Under the pieces are notes generated by a model. The model made no database searches, was not told where the DNA came from, and saw only the letters and a program-made list of their open reading frames with translations. From assembly GCA_963281255.1 (NCBI GenBank), contig OY725504.1, forward strand, positions 3,534,001 through 3,598,000: DNA of 64,000 nucleotides, given 5' to 3'. Origin of the DNA: Aphrocallistes beatrix (lineage: Eukaryota; Porifera; Hexactinellida; Sceptrulophora; Aphrocallistidae). Numbering within the stretch: position 1 is the stretch's first letter; every line of letters begins with the position of its first letter. This document shows positions 10,895 to 22,334 of the stretch, piece after piece. Both the position numbers and the translations under genes were made by a program.

Positions 10895-12115
10895 ATGACA
10901 GAAATAGAAATGCCCAATGTTTTGGTGGAGAGCATTCCAATCCATCCCACTTCCCTAGAGCAAAACATGGCCTCAGAAGACATGTATCCTGCAAACACGA
11001 CGTACATCATCTCCGTACCAGATACAAAGGACATCCCCTTAGAGTATTCGCCAGATTATGCAAAATCGATGCTGATTTCACAGTTTCCAACTCCCCAATT
11101 ACAGAGTGACTCGATATCACTTCCAACCAACAGCAATATCAATGAGATAATGAACTCACTCATAATAACACTAAATGCTGACACACTAAGAGAGATGCAA
11201 TCAGAGAATGAAAATGGAGTGTCTATCTGCAATACACTTGATATCTTCAACGGTTCAGATTCAGAGATGAAAGAGGCGGAGAACTCAGAAGACCTGATCC
11301 AAAATGGCATCAATGTAACACAGCCTGTCAATCATCCTCAAGAAATTTACCAGCACAATCTGCTTCAATCAAGATTCATAGCAATCGGAACAAATGAAGA
11401 ATGTACAGTTATACAAGATGAATTCAACACAGAGAAATTCATCGCTCTAACTGAGATCTCGCAAGAACAGACTCTTGCAAATGGATCTGAACCTCTGGAG
11501 AAACCAGAAACGCCCGAAATAACCGTGATTCGTTTTCCACTCAATCACAAGGCACAAAGGAACATCGGCCACCACACCATCAAACCGATTGCAACACATA
11601 TTCCATTTACATTCCAAGAACAGTTCATGCCTCAACAAAAGACGTTTGATGACAGATTAGAAGCTCTATCGCAGATATTAATCAAGTCAACTCCTTTCAC
11701 GCAGAGACGAGGCAGCGCCAGCGAACCATCCCCGCTACAGAAACCGAGGAAAGTGCACATCTGTCCATTCTCCAACTGCCAGAAGTCTTACGGAAAGAGC
11801 TCACACCTCAAGGCGCACATACGTACTCATACGGGTGAACGACCTTTCGCATGCAGTTGGTCTAACTGCAATAAGAAATTCTCGCGATCAGACGAACTTG
11901 CACGGCACTACAGAACGCACACAGGCGAGAAGCGATTTGCTTGCCCTCTCTGCGACAAGCGATTCATGCGCAGTGACCACTTAAATAAGCACGTGCGGCG
12001 CCATGTGGCAAACGTGGCTCGCGGAAAAGGCCGGTCCGTCAAGGGCTACATCCCCCAAAGCTACATTGATTCCCTACCCGAAGACACACTTAATTCTTGC
12101 ACAAATATGACGTAA
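10895..12115 (+). CDS. KLF9/13-type zinc-finger transcription factor
   Basis: Intronless, 406 residues. Three C2H2 fingers fill residues about 289-372: [20 protein letters not shown], then [20 protein letters not shown], then [19 protein letters not shown]. These carry the KLF/SP DNA-contact residues (KHL, RER and RHR types), so it should bind GC or CACCC boxes. [14 protein letters not shown] is most like the KLF9/13/14/16 (BTEB) group. There is no Btd box before the fingers, so it is KLF rather than SP. The N-terminal 280 residues are acidic and Ser/Thr-rich and may be an activation or repression region. It is one of two plus-strand genes here and has a TATA box and large flanking regions. 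Confidence 0.88.
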   Translation: MTEIEMPNVLVESIPIHPTSLEQNMASEDMYPANTTYIISVPDTKDIPLEYSPDYAKSMLISQFPTPQLQSDSISLPTNSNINEIMNSLIITLNADTLREMQSENENGVSICNTLDIFNGSDSEMKEAENSEDLIQNGINVTQPVNHPQEIYQHNLLQSRFIAIGTNEECTVIQDEFNTEKFIALTEISQEQTLANGSEPLEKPETPEITVIRFPLNHKAQRNIGHHTIKPIATHIPFTFQEQFMPQQKTFDDRLEALSQILIKSTPFTQRRGSASEPSPLQKPRKVHICPFSNCQKSYGKSSHLKAHIRTHTGERPFACSWSNCNKKFSRSDELARHYRTHTGEKRFACPLCDKRFMRSDHLNKHVRRHVANVARGKGRSVKGYIPQSYIDSLPEDTLNSCTNMT

Positions 12116-12283
12116 GCTAGCGCGGCGAATGCACGAATAATTTGGCTAATCCAAAGGCCCTCTTCTAAGCATGTTGTATTAATATTAATACGTTAATTGT
12201 AGTTTGTAATTGTAATTGTGTAAATAGGTAGCCATTACATTCGTAGGAATGCTGTAACATTTTTCTTCATATTGAGAAATATG

Positions 12284-12289
12284 ATTAAA
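12284..12289 (+). terminator. Possible poly(A) signal of the KLF gene (ATTAAA)
   Basis: ATTAAA lies about 170 bases after the KLF stop. It is the common variant of AATAAA. No T/GT-rich downstream element was clear. Confidence 0.35.
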
Positions 12290-12364
12290 TGCAACTGTAA
12301 CATGTTATAAAGTCGGTTGAATAACTTAGATCAAGACCAGAACCTGCTTAGATAAACCTTTATT

Positions 12365-12415
12365 AAATGCAAAATGTATAAAAAATGATACTTAATGCAA
12401 AATGTATAAAAAATG
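12365..12415 (+). repeat. Two-copy direct repeat, about 23 bp
   Basis: AATGCAAAATGTATAAAAAA followed by ATG occurs twice, starting at about 12366 and 12394, separated by about five bases. It is AT-rich and lies just after the likely KLF poly(A) site. Confidence 0.6.
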
Positions 12416-15198
12416 CAAGACAAATAAGCCTCATTTAATTCCGAATTAAAATCAAAGGATTAGAAATAAGTTTTCTGTGCAATAAGATATTAAGGCGGAA
12501 AACAAAGTGAAGAAGGTTGACACAGCGTAGATCAGAGGTTGCGTTTCACAAGTAATTAAGCAATAACATCGGAGTCAGTTGTTCAGATTGAATTAAAAAA
12601 TTTGAACTTTAATAGTATTCTGTGTAACATGCGAACTTCTAAGAGGTACGGACGATTTGAAACTATTGAGGTATTTTTATGTGGAAAAAAAGCTAAATTG
12701 GGAATGCCACATAGTGGTCGATCAAATTGATGCAATCTACTGTTAGAAGGGTTGAGCAGTTAGGAGGATGCGAGATAGCACTGAAAGATCGAATAGACTA
12801 GTCGGAGTGTTAGATTCCATGGCAAAACGAAAGGAAATAATCAAACAACCGAAGAAACCCTATCTTACTACCTCTTATGAAACTTGTTATCGGTCTTGTG
12901 AGTTCAATCCTGAAATAGTATATGGAGTTTTCTAGCATTAACTGGTGTATGGTAATGCTGAGTGGGTAGAGAACAGTAGTATTGTCTGAGAAAGCAATTA
13001 AACAATCGAAAAGGGAGGTGTATTGTTAAGCCAGAGATGAAAAACCAAGATGAGGATAATATTACTCGCATGGCAATTAGCAGGGATTATATTTCAGAGA
13101 GAGAGAGAGAGTGTGCTAATGCTTTTAATCATTTTGACTCAACAGGGGGGACGATAAGAGCTTATCAGCTACTGCATATGAATCAGTTCTAGTTGTATTG
13201 CAGTGTCTATCAACTAGGATGGCAATTAACATTAGCGACGAAGATTTAACACTTATCTTACAAAGCCTGAGAATATTTTGCATTATAACCGCAACTAGAT
13301 AGGAGAGAGCAGAATAAAATGCCCAATAAACAAGCACGAAAGTGTCTCGCAATAGGTTTGCATATATTAACACGCTCTAGTGTTGGAGATAATTGAAATT
13401 TAGTCTGCAGCATGGGTGCCATTACTAGAACGGATCTATTGGAGAGGTGAGATGCAGACTGAACCCAAGGATTGCGTGAGTTGCACCCATTTAAGAAAAC
13501 AAACATAGAAACAGGATTCTGTTGTGTGTGCATAATTAAAATTGTACATGTAAACACTCTAAAAATAAACAAACTTAGCGAACCTGTAAACAACATACGT
13601 ATCACTATTTGGTCATAAACATAAATACACACATACAAGCGAGAAAGGAAGATTATGTTTACCATTAAGGAAGGGCTTGATATTGCTACCAAATCACTAA
13701 AACAATATTAATCAAATAAAGTGCGTAAGAGAACAAATCACCATTCAACTGTATTAAGAAAATCATACTATAGATGGGTGTAGGAGCGAGATGTGATAGA
13801 GGGAGTTTGGAATGGAACAGTTTAGAAAGGCTGCCTGGGCCAGATAAGGATTCGGATTGCATGAGATAAGGTGTAGCAAACTGATGGAAACAATTGTGAA
13901 GAGAATACTACAAAAGGCAACAGAGATGAGGCTATCGAAAGAAAATGAGTTGAGAGGTGATGTCAGACGAAACAAGGGCGAGGTAATTGAATGATACCAG
14001 CTGTATCGATAAACCTTCTGACACGATTCGCAGTATGAAACCAAACGAAACAAATGAAACATAGCACTGTACATAAGTGCAGGTTAAGACAGTATTGCTT
14101 TAGCTCGGAGGAATGTCCTCAACGTAGGATTGAATTGCCAGTGGCAGAATGTGAGTTGAAAAGGCAGTTACTTTCATGGCTTAAAGCCAAACCCTAAAAG
14201 TGTGCAATGCCACAAGCTGCATTGAAAATCTTAGAGTTATGTAAGAATCAGGCGAAATTGCACTTTTATGCACTGGTACGGAATCTGTTATTCAAAGAGA
14301 ATAGCTTCGCCACATTTCAATTGTGAGTTGGAGTTAGTAGGAGGATGTAGTGTAAGACTCATTAACCTGTGCGCATCAACCACCCATGTAAGATGAATCG
14401 AATAAATGCCAATGTAACAAGGTTCAGCATAAATGTATTAGCTATCCTCTGTCTCTCTTCGTGCAAACACATACTACATACAAACACACACATAGTGCAT
14501 CTCTACAACTTATAGACTCTATGTCGCACTGTTTATTGCTAGCTGCACGAAAATGCAGAAAGTAAGGTTCGGCTCGTGGATGGAATCAGCTGTTCCTAAC
14601 GAGTCTTAAGTCAAAAAGAATCCTGTTTAAATTAAATAATTAATATCAATTCTGTATAGTAGAAGAGAATTGTCCTCTTCAGATGAATCCCAATGAAATG
14701 GCATTGGTTAGACTTGGAATCAAAACGAGTTGTTATGAAGACCAAACTACTTAGTGGCACGATAAGCATTGTTAAACTCGCTAATGAGTTGATAACGATA
14801 TACATTATTTTGTACTAAAGGATCTAAACAAGTTGTGTAGAACAACTCTATTAAAAAGGCACAGGAGTTTTCAGAACAATTAAACAGAGACATACACCTA
14901 GTACAGGGTCAACAAGCTAGAAATTGAGATAATGGATTCACTACAATGACAATAATGGAACAGCTAATGCAATCTCTAAATTGTGTATAATTAAACAAAA
15001 TCGACTGATTAGCAAACTCCCCCCGGTCTAGGGCATCGAAAGAGAAAGTAAATAAAGCGATAAAATATATATTGGCACAGTATATCTAAAGTGAGGTGCG
15101 TTCCACTCTATGCCATAACACATTAAGGTTACGCAATACAAAAATAACTCGGGAAAAGTTACCAATAGGGGTAGTACTGATTTCGAGGACTATTTCGA

Positions 15199-18100
15199 TC
15201 AATTCGCGAATATCTCTCCCATGGGAATCCAAATATTCTTGACCTCTGTGGCCTGAATCAAGAACTCCTCTCCCTCCCCTTGCTCTGGGTCCATCCAGTC
15301 CCTTTGAGCGCCGTAATTGACCCAGGTCCTCTTCACGTTATTTATAGACGACTGCTCCACAAACTTGCTTCCCTCGGCGCTGCCGAAGTACCACATCGCT
15401 TCGACATTCTGATGCTCCACTAAGTACTTCGTAATGTGTTCTTGCGACCCTAAACCGCAATGAGCAAGTTCAATCAAGTGCAGGTTATGCAACCACGTTT
15501 TTACTATTTAAGGTAAGAAAAATGGAACAAGAATTGATTATGTGTTGATTGATCTGTTTGAAACCAAACCGACCAATAAAACTAGCTCGGAACTAAATTA
15601 GCATAATTGTGGATGCAGACAGCATCCAGCCTAGACTGAGTTACGATTGCGTATAATGGTATCACTAACCTGTGATAATGTTGACAACACCCCCAGGGAG
15701 ATCTGAGGTGTCAAATACCTGGTAGAGGTCATTGGCACTGAGGGGGTACCTCTCGCTCGGCACTATCACGATGGTGTTACCGCGGATCACAGCCGGAGCG
15801 AACAGAGAAACAAATCCGAGGAGAGGACGCTCCATTGGACAAGCGATTCCTAGAAACGAGATTGTGAAGCTGAGTAAGCATATACTACATGGATATAGGT
15901 AGAAGTACTGACGCACCGATCACACCGACTGGCTCATGGATCTTGACGGTAGCCCCGTACAGGAGTGTCTCCTGCACCCCTCCCCCATACTTGTCCGCGT
16001 ACGCACCCCAGTGGAACAGGCGCCGAATGGAGCAGTCCACCTCTGCCAGCGCATCCTCTAGTGTGTCACCTGTTCATAGCAATACACATAATCATGATAC
16101 AACATTGTAAGGTGTGAGATTCCGCGTGACTACCTGTCATGTCGGATATCCGCTGTGCGAACTCGGTTCTCCTCAGCTCCAGGTTCTCGGCCAGGTAGTA
16201 CACAATCTGGGCGCGGTTGTGTGCCGCTCGCTTCCCCCAACCGGGCCAAGCCTTGAACGCGCACTCCACCGCGTCCCTAACATCCTTCCGGTTGCCCTCT
16301 CCCACCTGACCCAGCACCTGACCTTTGGACCCGATAACTGGGCGGGCGTAGGGGGCGTCGGGTCTCTTTTGTGCGCCACCAATGTACATCTTGTACGTCC
16401 TGTCGATAGCAGGTACCTACACACAAGAGTTGGTCGTGAACTAGCACTACAGTATTGGAATGGATTGGTCATATCTGTCACACCTCCTGGTCCTCTAGTG
16501 TACATGTGGTGGGGTAGCCCTGTACCAGCTGGGAGGGGTTCAAAGGACGAGGGGCGAGGTTAGATCCGAAATTTTGGACTTTCTCTTCATCAATCTCCGG
16601 ACAGACAGGTTTCTGCCAGACAGGACGCACGTAGTCGTAAAGCCCCTCCTTCCCTCCGTCCCTCCCGAAACCGGACTCCCGGTACCCTCCGAACCCTGCT
16701 GCGGCATCGAACATGTTGTAACAGTTGATCCAGCAAGCGCCAGCCTATAAAATAACCAAATAAGTAATCGCGAAGCAGTCACAGTTCGATTGAGCTAAGA
16801 GAGAGAGCTGACTTTAAGGTTGAGAGCTACTTCCAGAGCCAGGCTGATATTCTCCGTCCAGACACTGCTGGCCAGTCCGTACACTGTGTTGTTAGCCAGC
16901 GCGATAGCCTCTTTGGGCGTTCTGAAGGTGAGAACCGAGAGGACGGGTCCGAATATCTCCTCCTGCACGACCTTAGACACCGGCTGCACGTTGGTTATCA
17001 GCGTGGGCGGGTAGAAGCAGCCTTTACTGGGGATAGAGGCGCATGCTTGGTACACCTAGCACAACTCGAGATAAGGACTTATAAACCCAATTCCGCCCTT
17101 ATCATGGTCTCTACCTCTGCTCCCTCCTGTCTCGCTCGCTCCACATACGTCTCCACAGATCTCCGCTGAGCGGGGTCTACTATAGCCCCCATATCCACCC
17201 CCTTGTCCAAGGAGTCCCCCAGTCGCAGATGGGACATGCGGTCTTTCAGTTTGATCACCATCTTATCCGCAATCTAACAAGCAGATAGAACACCGACTAA
17301 TGAGCACAGGAGCTGGGACCGGAAGTACTCACCGTCTCTTGCACTAACAGCCTGGAGCCGGCACTGCACACCTGGCCCTGATTCAACCAAATCGCGTCCA
17401 CCACTCCCTCCACAGCGCTGTCAACGTCCGCTGTGTCAAACACCACCATTGGGCTCTTCCCGCCTAGTTCTAAGCTGAGTCTCTTCCCGGTGCCAGCTGT
17501 CGCCTGTCTCAAGATCTGCCCCACCTCGGTGGACCCGGTGAACGCGACCTTGTCCACCAGAGGGTGACAGGCCAGCTCTTGTCCGAATGCTCCATTCCCT
17601 ACACAGCACACGAGAGGTGTGAACTCGATGGTGCAAGAAGCGACGCTAGCACTCACCTGTCACGACGTTGAAGACCCCGGGGGGCAGTCCCGCCTCTGTA
17701 CAGACCTCGGCGAACAGGAGGGCGGTGAGGCGGGTGTAAGTGGCAGGCTTCAGAACCACGGTGTTGCCCATTGCCAGGGCGGGACACACCTTCCACGTGA
17801 GGAGCATGAGCGGGAAATTCCACGGGACGATGCCCGCCACCACTCCCAGAGAGGTCCAGCCCTTCATCTCCGTGTCCATCAGCTGCGCCCAGCCGGAGTA
17901 GTGGTAGAGGTGCCGGACCACGAGCGGGATGTCCAGGTCGCGGCTCTCTCGTATCGGCTTTCCGTTGTCCATGGACTCCAGCACTGAGATGAGACGCGAG
18001 TGCTTCTGCACGTGTCTCGCGATGCTGTACATGTGTCTATGGAGAGAATTAATACTATCCCGGACAGTTGGACTATGGATTGCATACCTAGCTCTGACGT

Positions 18101-18655
18101 GAGGTGGAAGCTTGCTCCAAGAGTCGTACGCAATCTTGGCGGAGTTGACGGCTAGCTCCATGTCCTCAGTGGAGCCTTGAATCGTGGTCGCAAGTCTGGA
18201 TCCGTTCACTGAGTTCCTGCTCTCGTACGAGTTCCGCTTGCCCTCGGGGGTGTACCATTTCCCGTTGATAAAGTGCCCGAATGATCTAGAAGCAATTTAT
18301 AACAAATAACCTACGATAATATTAAATGTGTTAACTATTACCTTTTATGGTCATCTAGCCACGCCTCTGCTACGTTAGGCGCTTCCGGAGCGGGTCCGTA
18401 CTCCAGGGTCTTGAAAATGTCGTGGATGGAGGGCTTGGTAACGCCGCCAGGGGAAGGGGGGACAGTCTTGGCCTTCTTGGGTTCGGACTCGACTGTGGAG
18501 GTGACAGAGTGCTCTGTTTCCATTTGTGTTTGTCCGTTGGAGGAAGGGTGTGACTTTTCGCGCTTTCTTGAACTCCTGGAAGATTGTTCCTTCCCTGTCA
18601 CTCCCTGGACGATAGATCCGGAGGGACCAGATGCTGGAACGGTGGTAGCTGACAT
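15199..18655 (-). CDS. ALDH16A1: ALDH16A1, two-domain aldehyde dehydrogenase (11 exons)
   Basis: Exons: 18342-18655, 18088-18285, 17657-18036, 17333-17598, 17115-17273, 16813-17055, 16484-16744, 16134-16416, 15917-16069, 15670-15849, 15199-15449. These join in frame to 895 residues; human ALDH16A1 is 802. The N-terminus (IHDIFKTLEYGPAPE) and C-terminus (VEAMWYFGSAEGSKFVE, KNIWIPMGE) are diagnostic. The first ALDH domain keeps the Glu motif (LELGGKSP) and the catalytic-Cys motif (GQVCSAGSR); the human protein lacks this Cys. The second domain is truncated and has no catalytic Cys. The first 60 or so residues are a Ser/Pro-rich extension. The exon 2/3 intron is 51 nt and open in frame. TTAG ends four bases before the ATG. 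Confidence 0.92.
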
Positions 18656-18770
18656 AGAACTAATAATATGATTGTTAACACGGTATGACGTCATATACCA
18701 TGGTACATAGCGTAAGGTTAGAAAGAGCTTAGATATAATCAACTGAAATAACATCACAGTAAGGACTGGT

Positions 18771-18980
<210 letters not shown>

Positions 18981-19110
18981 CTAACAGCTAGTGCAGGCAA
19001 ATAACGCGTTAGTAATTGTAGATTAAATTACTTAGAAATAATAGCACATTATCATTATACGAGTATCATCATTCGAATAACGTGTAATAAAGCGCGAGAA
19101 TAAGAAAGGT

Positions 19111-22100
19111 TCATAAGCTGAGGTGGTAGGTGGGGCGGGTCGGGTCGGATTTGAGGAGTGGAAGAGTGAGTCTGTCCGCATCTGACCGCAGCACGATCGC
19201 CTGATTGAGCGCCTCTTTCAAGTGCTGCCTCAAGAGGAGAGGGTCCCCCTGGTCCGTGGAGAGCCGGGACCTGAGTGTCTGGTACCTGTCCGTCAGGCTC
19301 TTGTACTGGTCCAGGTAGCAGCAGACCTGAGGGGGAGGCGAGGGGAGAGGAGGGGTAGCTTTCACGCGGAGAGGGGGCTTGGAAGGGGAGGCAGACGCCG
19401 GGGGGAGGGGAGTGATGGTGGGGAGAGAGGTGGAAGTTAGCTTCTGTCTGCGAAGTTTGGAGATAGACCTGACGGGGCGTAACAACTTGATGCTAGCAGC
19501 CGCTTGCTTTGCCTCTCGCTCCCTCTCCTTGATCTTCTTCAGGATGAGAGCATAGGCCGCCTTCTCCGCTTGCAGCCTTGCTTTCATCATCTCGTAGGAC
19601 ACGTCGTACCGGGACCTCCTGCCGCGGTACAGCCTCCAGTGTCTCTGGAGAACAGCGGCAGCTCTCTGCCTCCGGAAACTCCTCAGTCTGCACAGGCGAC
19701 TGAAGCGGAGTCTGACCAGAGAGCCCCTGGCGCGCGCCTGCAGCGGACGCAGCCAGGAGACCAGCTTCATGAGGTTGAGGAATCTGAACCGCAGCTGTAT
19801 GAGCGAGGCGGCTCTGTGCTGTGCTCCCCCCTTAGTGCTGGCGCCCAGTTGCGCGAGGAGGGAAGTGATGGCGGGTTGCTGGGTGTGGAGGGAGACGTCG
19901 AGCGGGGAGAATCCCTGGTGCGTGCTGTCGATAGCGGCGCCGTACGAGAGCAGGAGGCGGGTTAAGGGCAGCGAGCCGAGGAGGATAGCTGTGTGCAGGA
20001 GGGAGGGCCCGTCAGGGGGGAGGGAGTTAGGCGAGTACCCGTGGTTGAAGACTGTTTCCAACACATCTGTATGAGTACAATGTTAGCGGACTATGGATAA
20101 GAGAACAGATAGAATCGCTTAACTTACCTATATGGCCGTTATGCAGTGCAGACTCGATAGCATGAATAGCGGTGAAGTGCTTGGAATCAAAGCGAGCGCC
20201 TCTCTGCAGCAGCAGCTGTGCCGCCTCCCTCTCCCCCTGAGACACGGCGTGGTGGAGTGGAGTCCAGGTGGCGACATCTGGCACGTCGATATCCAGCTCA
20301 ATCTCAGCCAGCAGCAGCTGGATACAGGGGAGGTGAGTGTGAATAACCGCGAGATGTAGCGGGGTGTGTCCCTGCTCGTTCTGGTGGTTGATGAACTGGC
20401 TGGAGAGGGGGCTGGCGAGGAAGAACTGAGTGAGAGGGACGTTCCCAGTGGCGGTGACGTAGTGGAGGAGGGCGTGCTGAGAGAGATCGGAAGAGTTGAG
20501 GAGAGGGGCTGACACGGTAGAAAGCAACTTGACCACCTACACACAAACCCCACACACTGAACAATTAGCGAAGAGGAATGGTGTAATACTAGCAGGAGCA
20601 CTGACCTCCACTCTCCCCGTGATAGCGGCGTACGCGAGAGGAGAACGTAGGTGTGAGTCCACTGCGTCTAACGAACACTTCTGCTTCAGCAGTTCCCGCA
20701 CCAGACTCACCTCCCCGGAGAGAGCAGCCAGGTGCAGGGGCGTGACTCCGGAGTTGGAAGGGATGTGGTAGAGAGGGGAGAAGTCAGGCCTGGGTCTGAT
20801 CTTAGGGTCCTCTAAGAAGAGAGCGGTGATGGGCTCTGTGAGGGAGGGAGAGAGAGCGAGGTAGTGCACCATGTTCAGTCCGTCTCTGTCCTGAGCGTAG
20901 AGAGAGGCTCCCTTCCCCTGTAGCGCTTGTATGATGTCTCCTCTGCCCACAGCTAGAAGGGAGCGGAGCAGTCAGAAGAAGAAGAGGATAGAGCACAGGC
21001 GTGCATAGCTATCTACCTGCAGCGTAGAGCAGCGCCGTAGCTCCCACGGAGTCCTTGGCCGAGAGCAGGGCCTTGCTCTGAGATCGAAGCAGCTGCTGCA
21101 CGGACTCCGCACTCCCGCTGAGACAAGCCGCGTGCAGAGCCGTCCTCCTGAGCGGACCAGGGACGATGGGGTCCGCAGATGCGCGGAGGAGAAGACGGAT
21201 GCAGGGGAAGTGTCCCATGGAGGCCGCTTCGAAGAGAGGTGTGTGCTCCAACTTGTTGTGCACATCTAAACTTGTCCTAGGAACAAGACAGGATGTAAGT
21301 GTGTATAGAGCTGGTGGTGAGCTGGTACGAGTATTACTTAGGGGGGGTGTGGTTGAGGAGGAGAGACAGCAGCTTCTGGTCCCCCACTCGAGCACACAGG
21401 TGCATGGGGGTGTCCCCTCTCTTGTCCTGACACAGAGTATCAGCACCATTCTTCAGCAGCAGTCTAGAATAGAACACACCGTGATTAGTTTGTCGTAGCG
21501 GTCTGAGAGGGAGGGAGGGAGTACCTGAGTGTCTTCTTGTCGCGGACCAAGACAGCCCAGTGCAGAGCGGTGCGGCCCTCGCCGTCTCGGGAATTGACGG
21601 AGGCGCCGGCGACCAACAGAGTCCGCACACAGACCGGAGAACCCTGCGAGAACAGAGCGGAGAGACCGAGCGCTGTGAGGCGGGGGTGTGGCGGTACGGA
21701 GGTGTCCATGGTCTCCCCTTCTAGCCCCGGCTCCGGAGAGAGGAGCAGGGGCTTGTCCAGGTCGAGTTCACTCTCCTGCAATACTGCCTACGCAGTTCAA
21801 TCTGAATTAACCGGGGTGTTAGATAGTGCAGAGGGAATGGGTGTGTACCTGTAGAGCGGGGGGACTGTTGAGTCTGAGTGAGACGGCTAAGTATTCCTCC
21901 AGCTCTCCCTCCCCTCCTACGGACTGGGAGTGGAGGGGGCGTCTCTTGAGGGTGGGAGATGAGAGCTTCTTTCCCGCCTGAGACTCAAAGAACTGATCCT
22001 CTCCCCTCTTGCCGAGCTGAGATAGCATCAGAGAAGTGCTGGAGTCCAGGAGGCGGGGCGTGTCACCATACGACCGCCCGTAGGCCTCCACCAGTTCAGG

Positions 22101-22292
22101 GGGCTGTAGAGTAGGTGTGAGGGAGACACAAGGGGGGGGGGTAGGGACCTCTCCTCTGGAGAGAATGAACTCCAGAAGCTCATGGAAGGAGGAGAACCCT
22201 TCAGACAGAGGGGTGCCTCGGGGAAAGGGACTCGAAGGGATGGGGAGCGAGCAGAAGCAAATGAATCCGTTGTAACAATCAGGATAGGACAT
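19111..22292 (-). CDS. Ankyrin-repeat/IQ-motif protein, inversin-like (7 exons)
   Basis: Exons: 21849-22292, 21525-21775, 21338-21463, 21017-21276, 20606-20952, 20128-20536, 19111-20066; about 930 residues in frame. An N-terminal region of about 150 residues is not recognised. Then come about a dozen ankyrin repeats (for example EGRTALHWAVLVRDKKTLRL, RGDTPMHLCARVGDQKLL, NEQGHTPLHLAV, ATWTPLHHAVSQGE). IQ-like basic motifs follow (AAAVLQRHWRLYRGRRSRY), then a basic coiled coil. Inversin/nephrocystin-2, a ciliary scaffold that binds calmodulin, has the same order, but other ankyrin-IQ proteins do too. The start used is MSYPD, two bases after CTAG; a second ATG lies at 22316, only 18 bp after the ADCK1 stop. 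Confidence 0.72.
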
Positions 22293-22334
22293 AGCTAGTT
22301 TAATTATAAACGCCATTAAAATACAATGATAAAT

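Larger units (their letters stand above)
12116..15198. other. Convergent intergenic region between KLF and ALDH16A1
   Basis: About 3.1 kb of AT-rich DNA. The longest open frame (13258-13692, minus) is hydrophobic, lacks similarity to any family I know and looks like chance. It contains a GA run near 13097-13110 and a short duplication (12365-12415). It may hold KLF 3' UTR and enhancer sequence; I see nothing else. Confidence 0.45.

Noticed and set aside
13258..13692. 144-residue minus-strand frame in the KLF-ALDH16A1 interval
   Set aside because: Hydrophobic, AT-driven composition, no recognisable domain, no splice partners.
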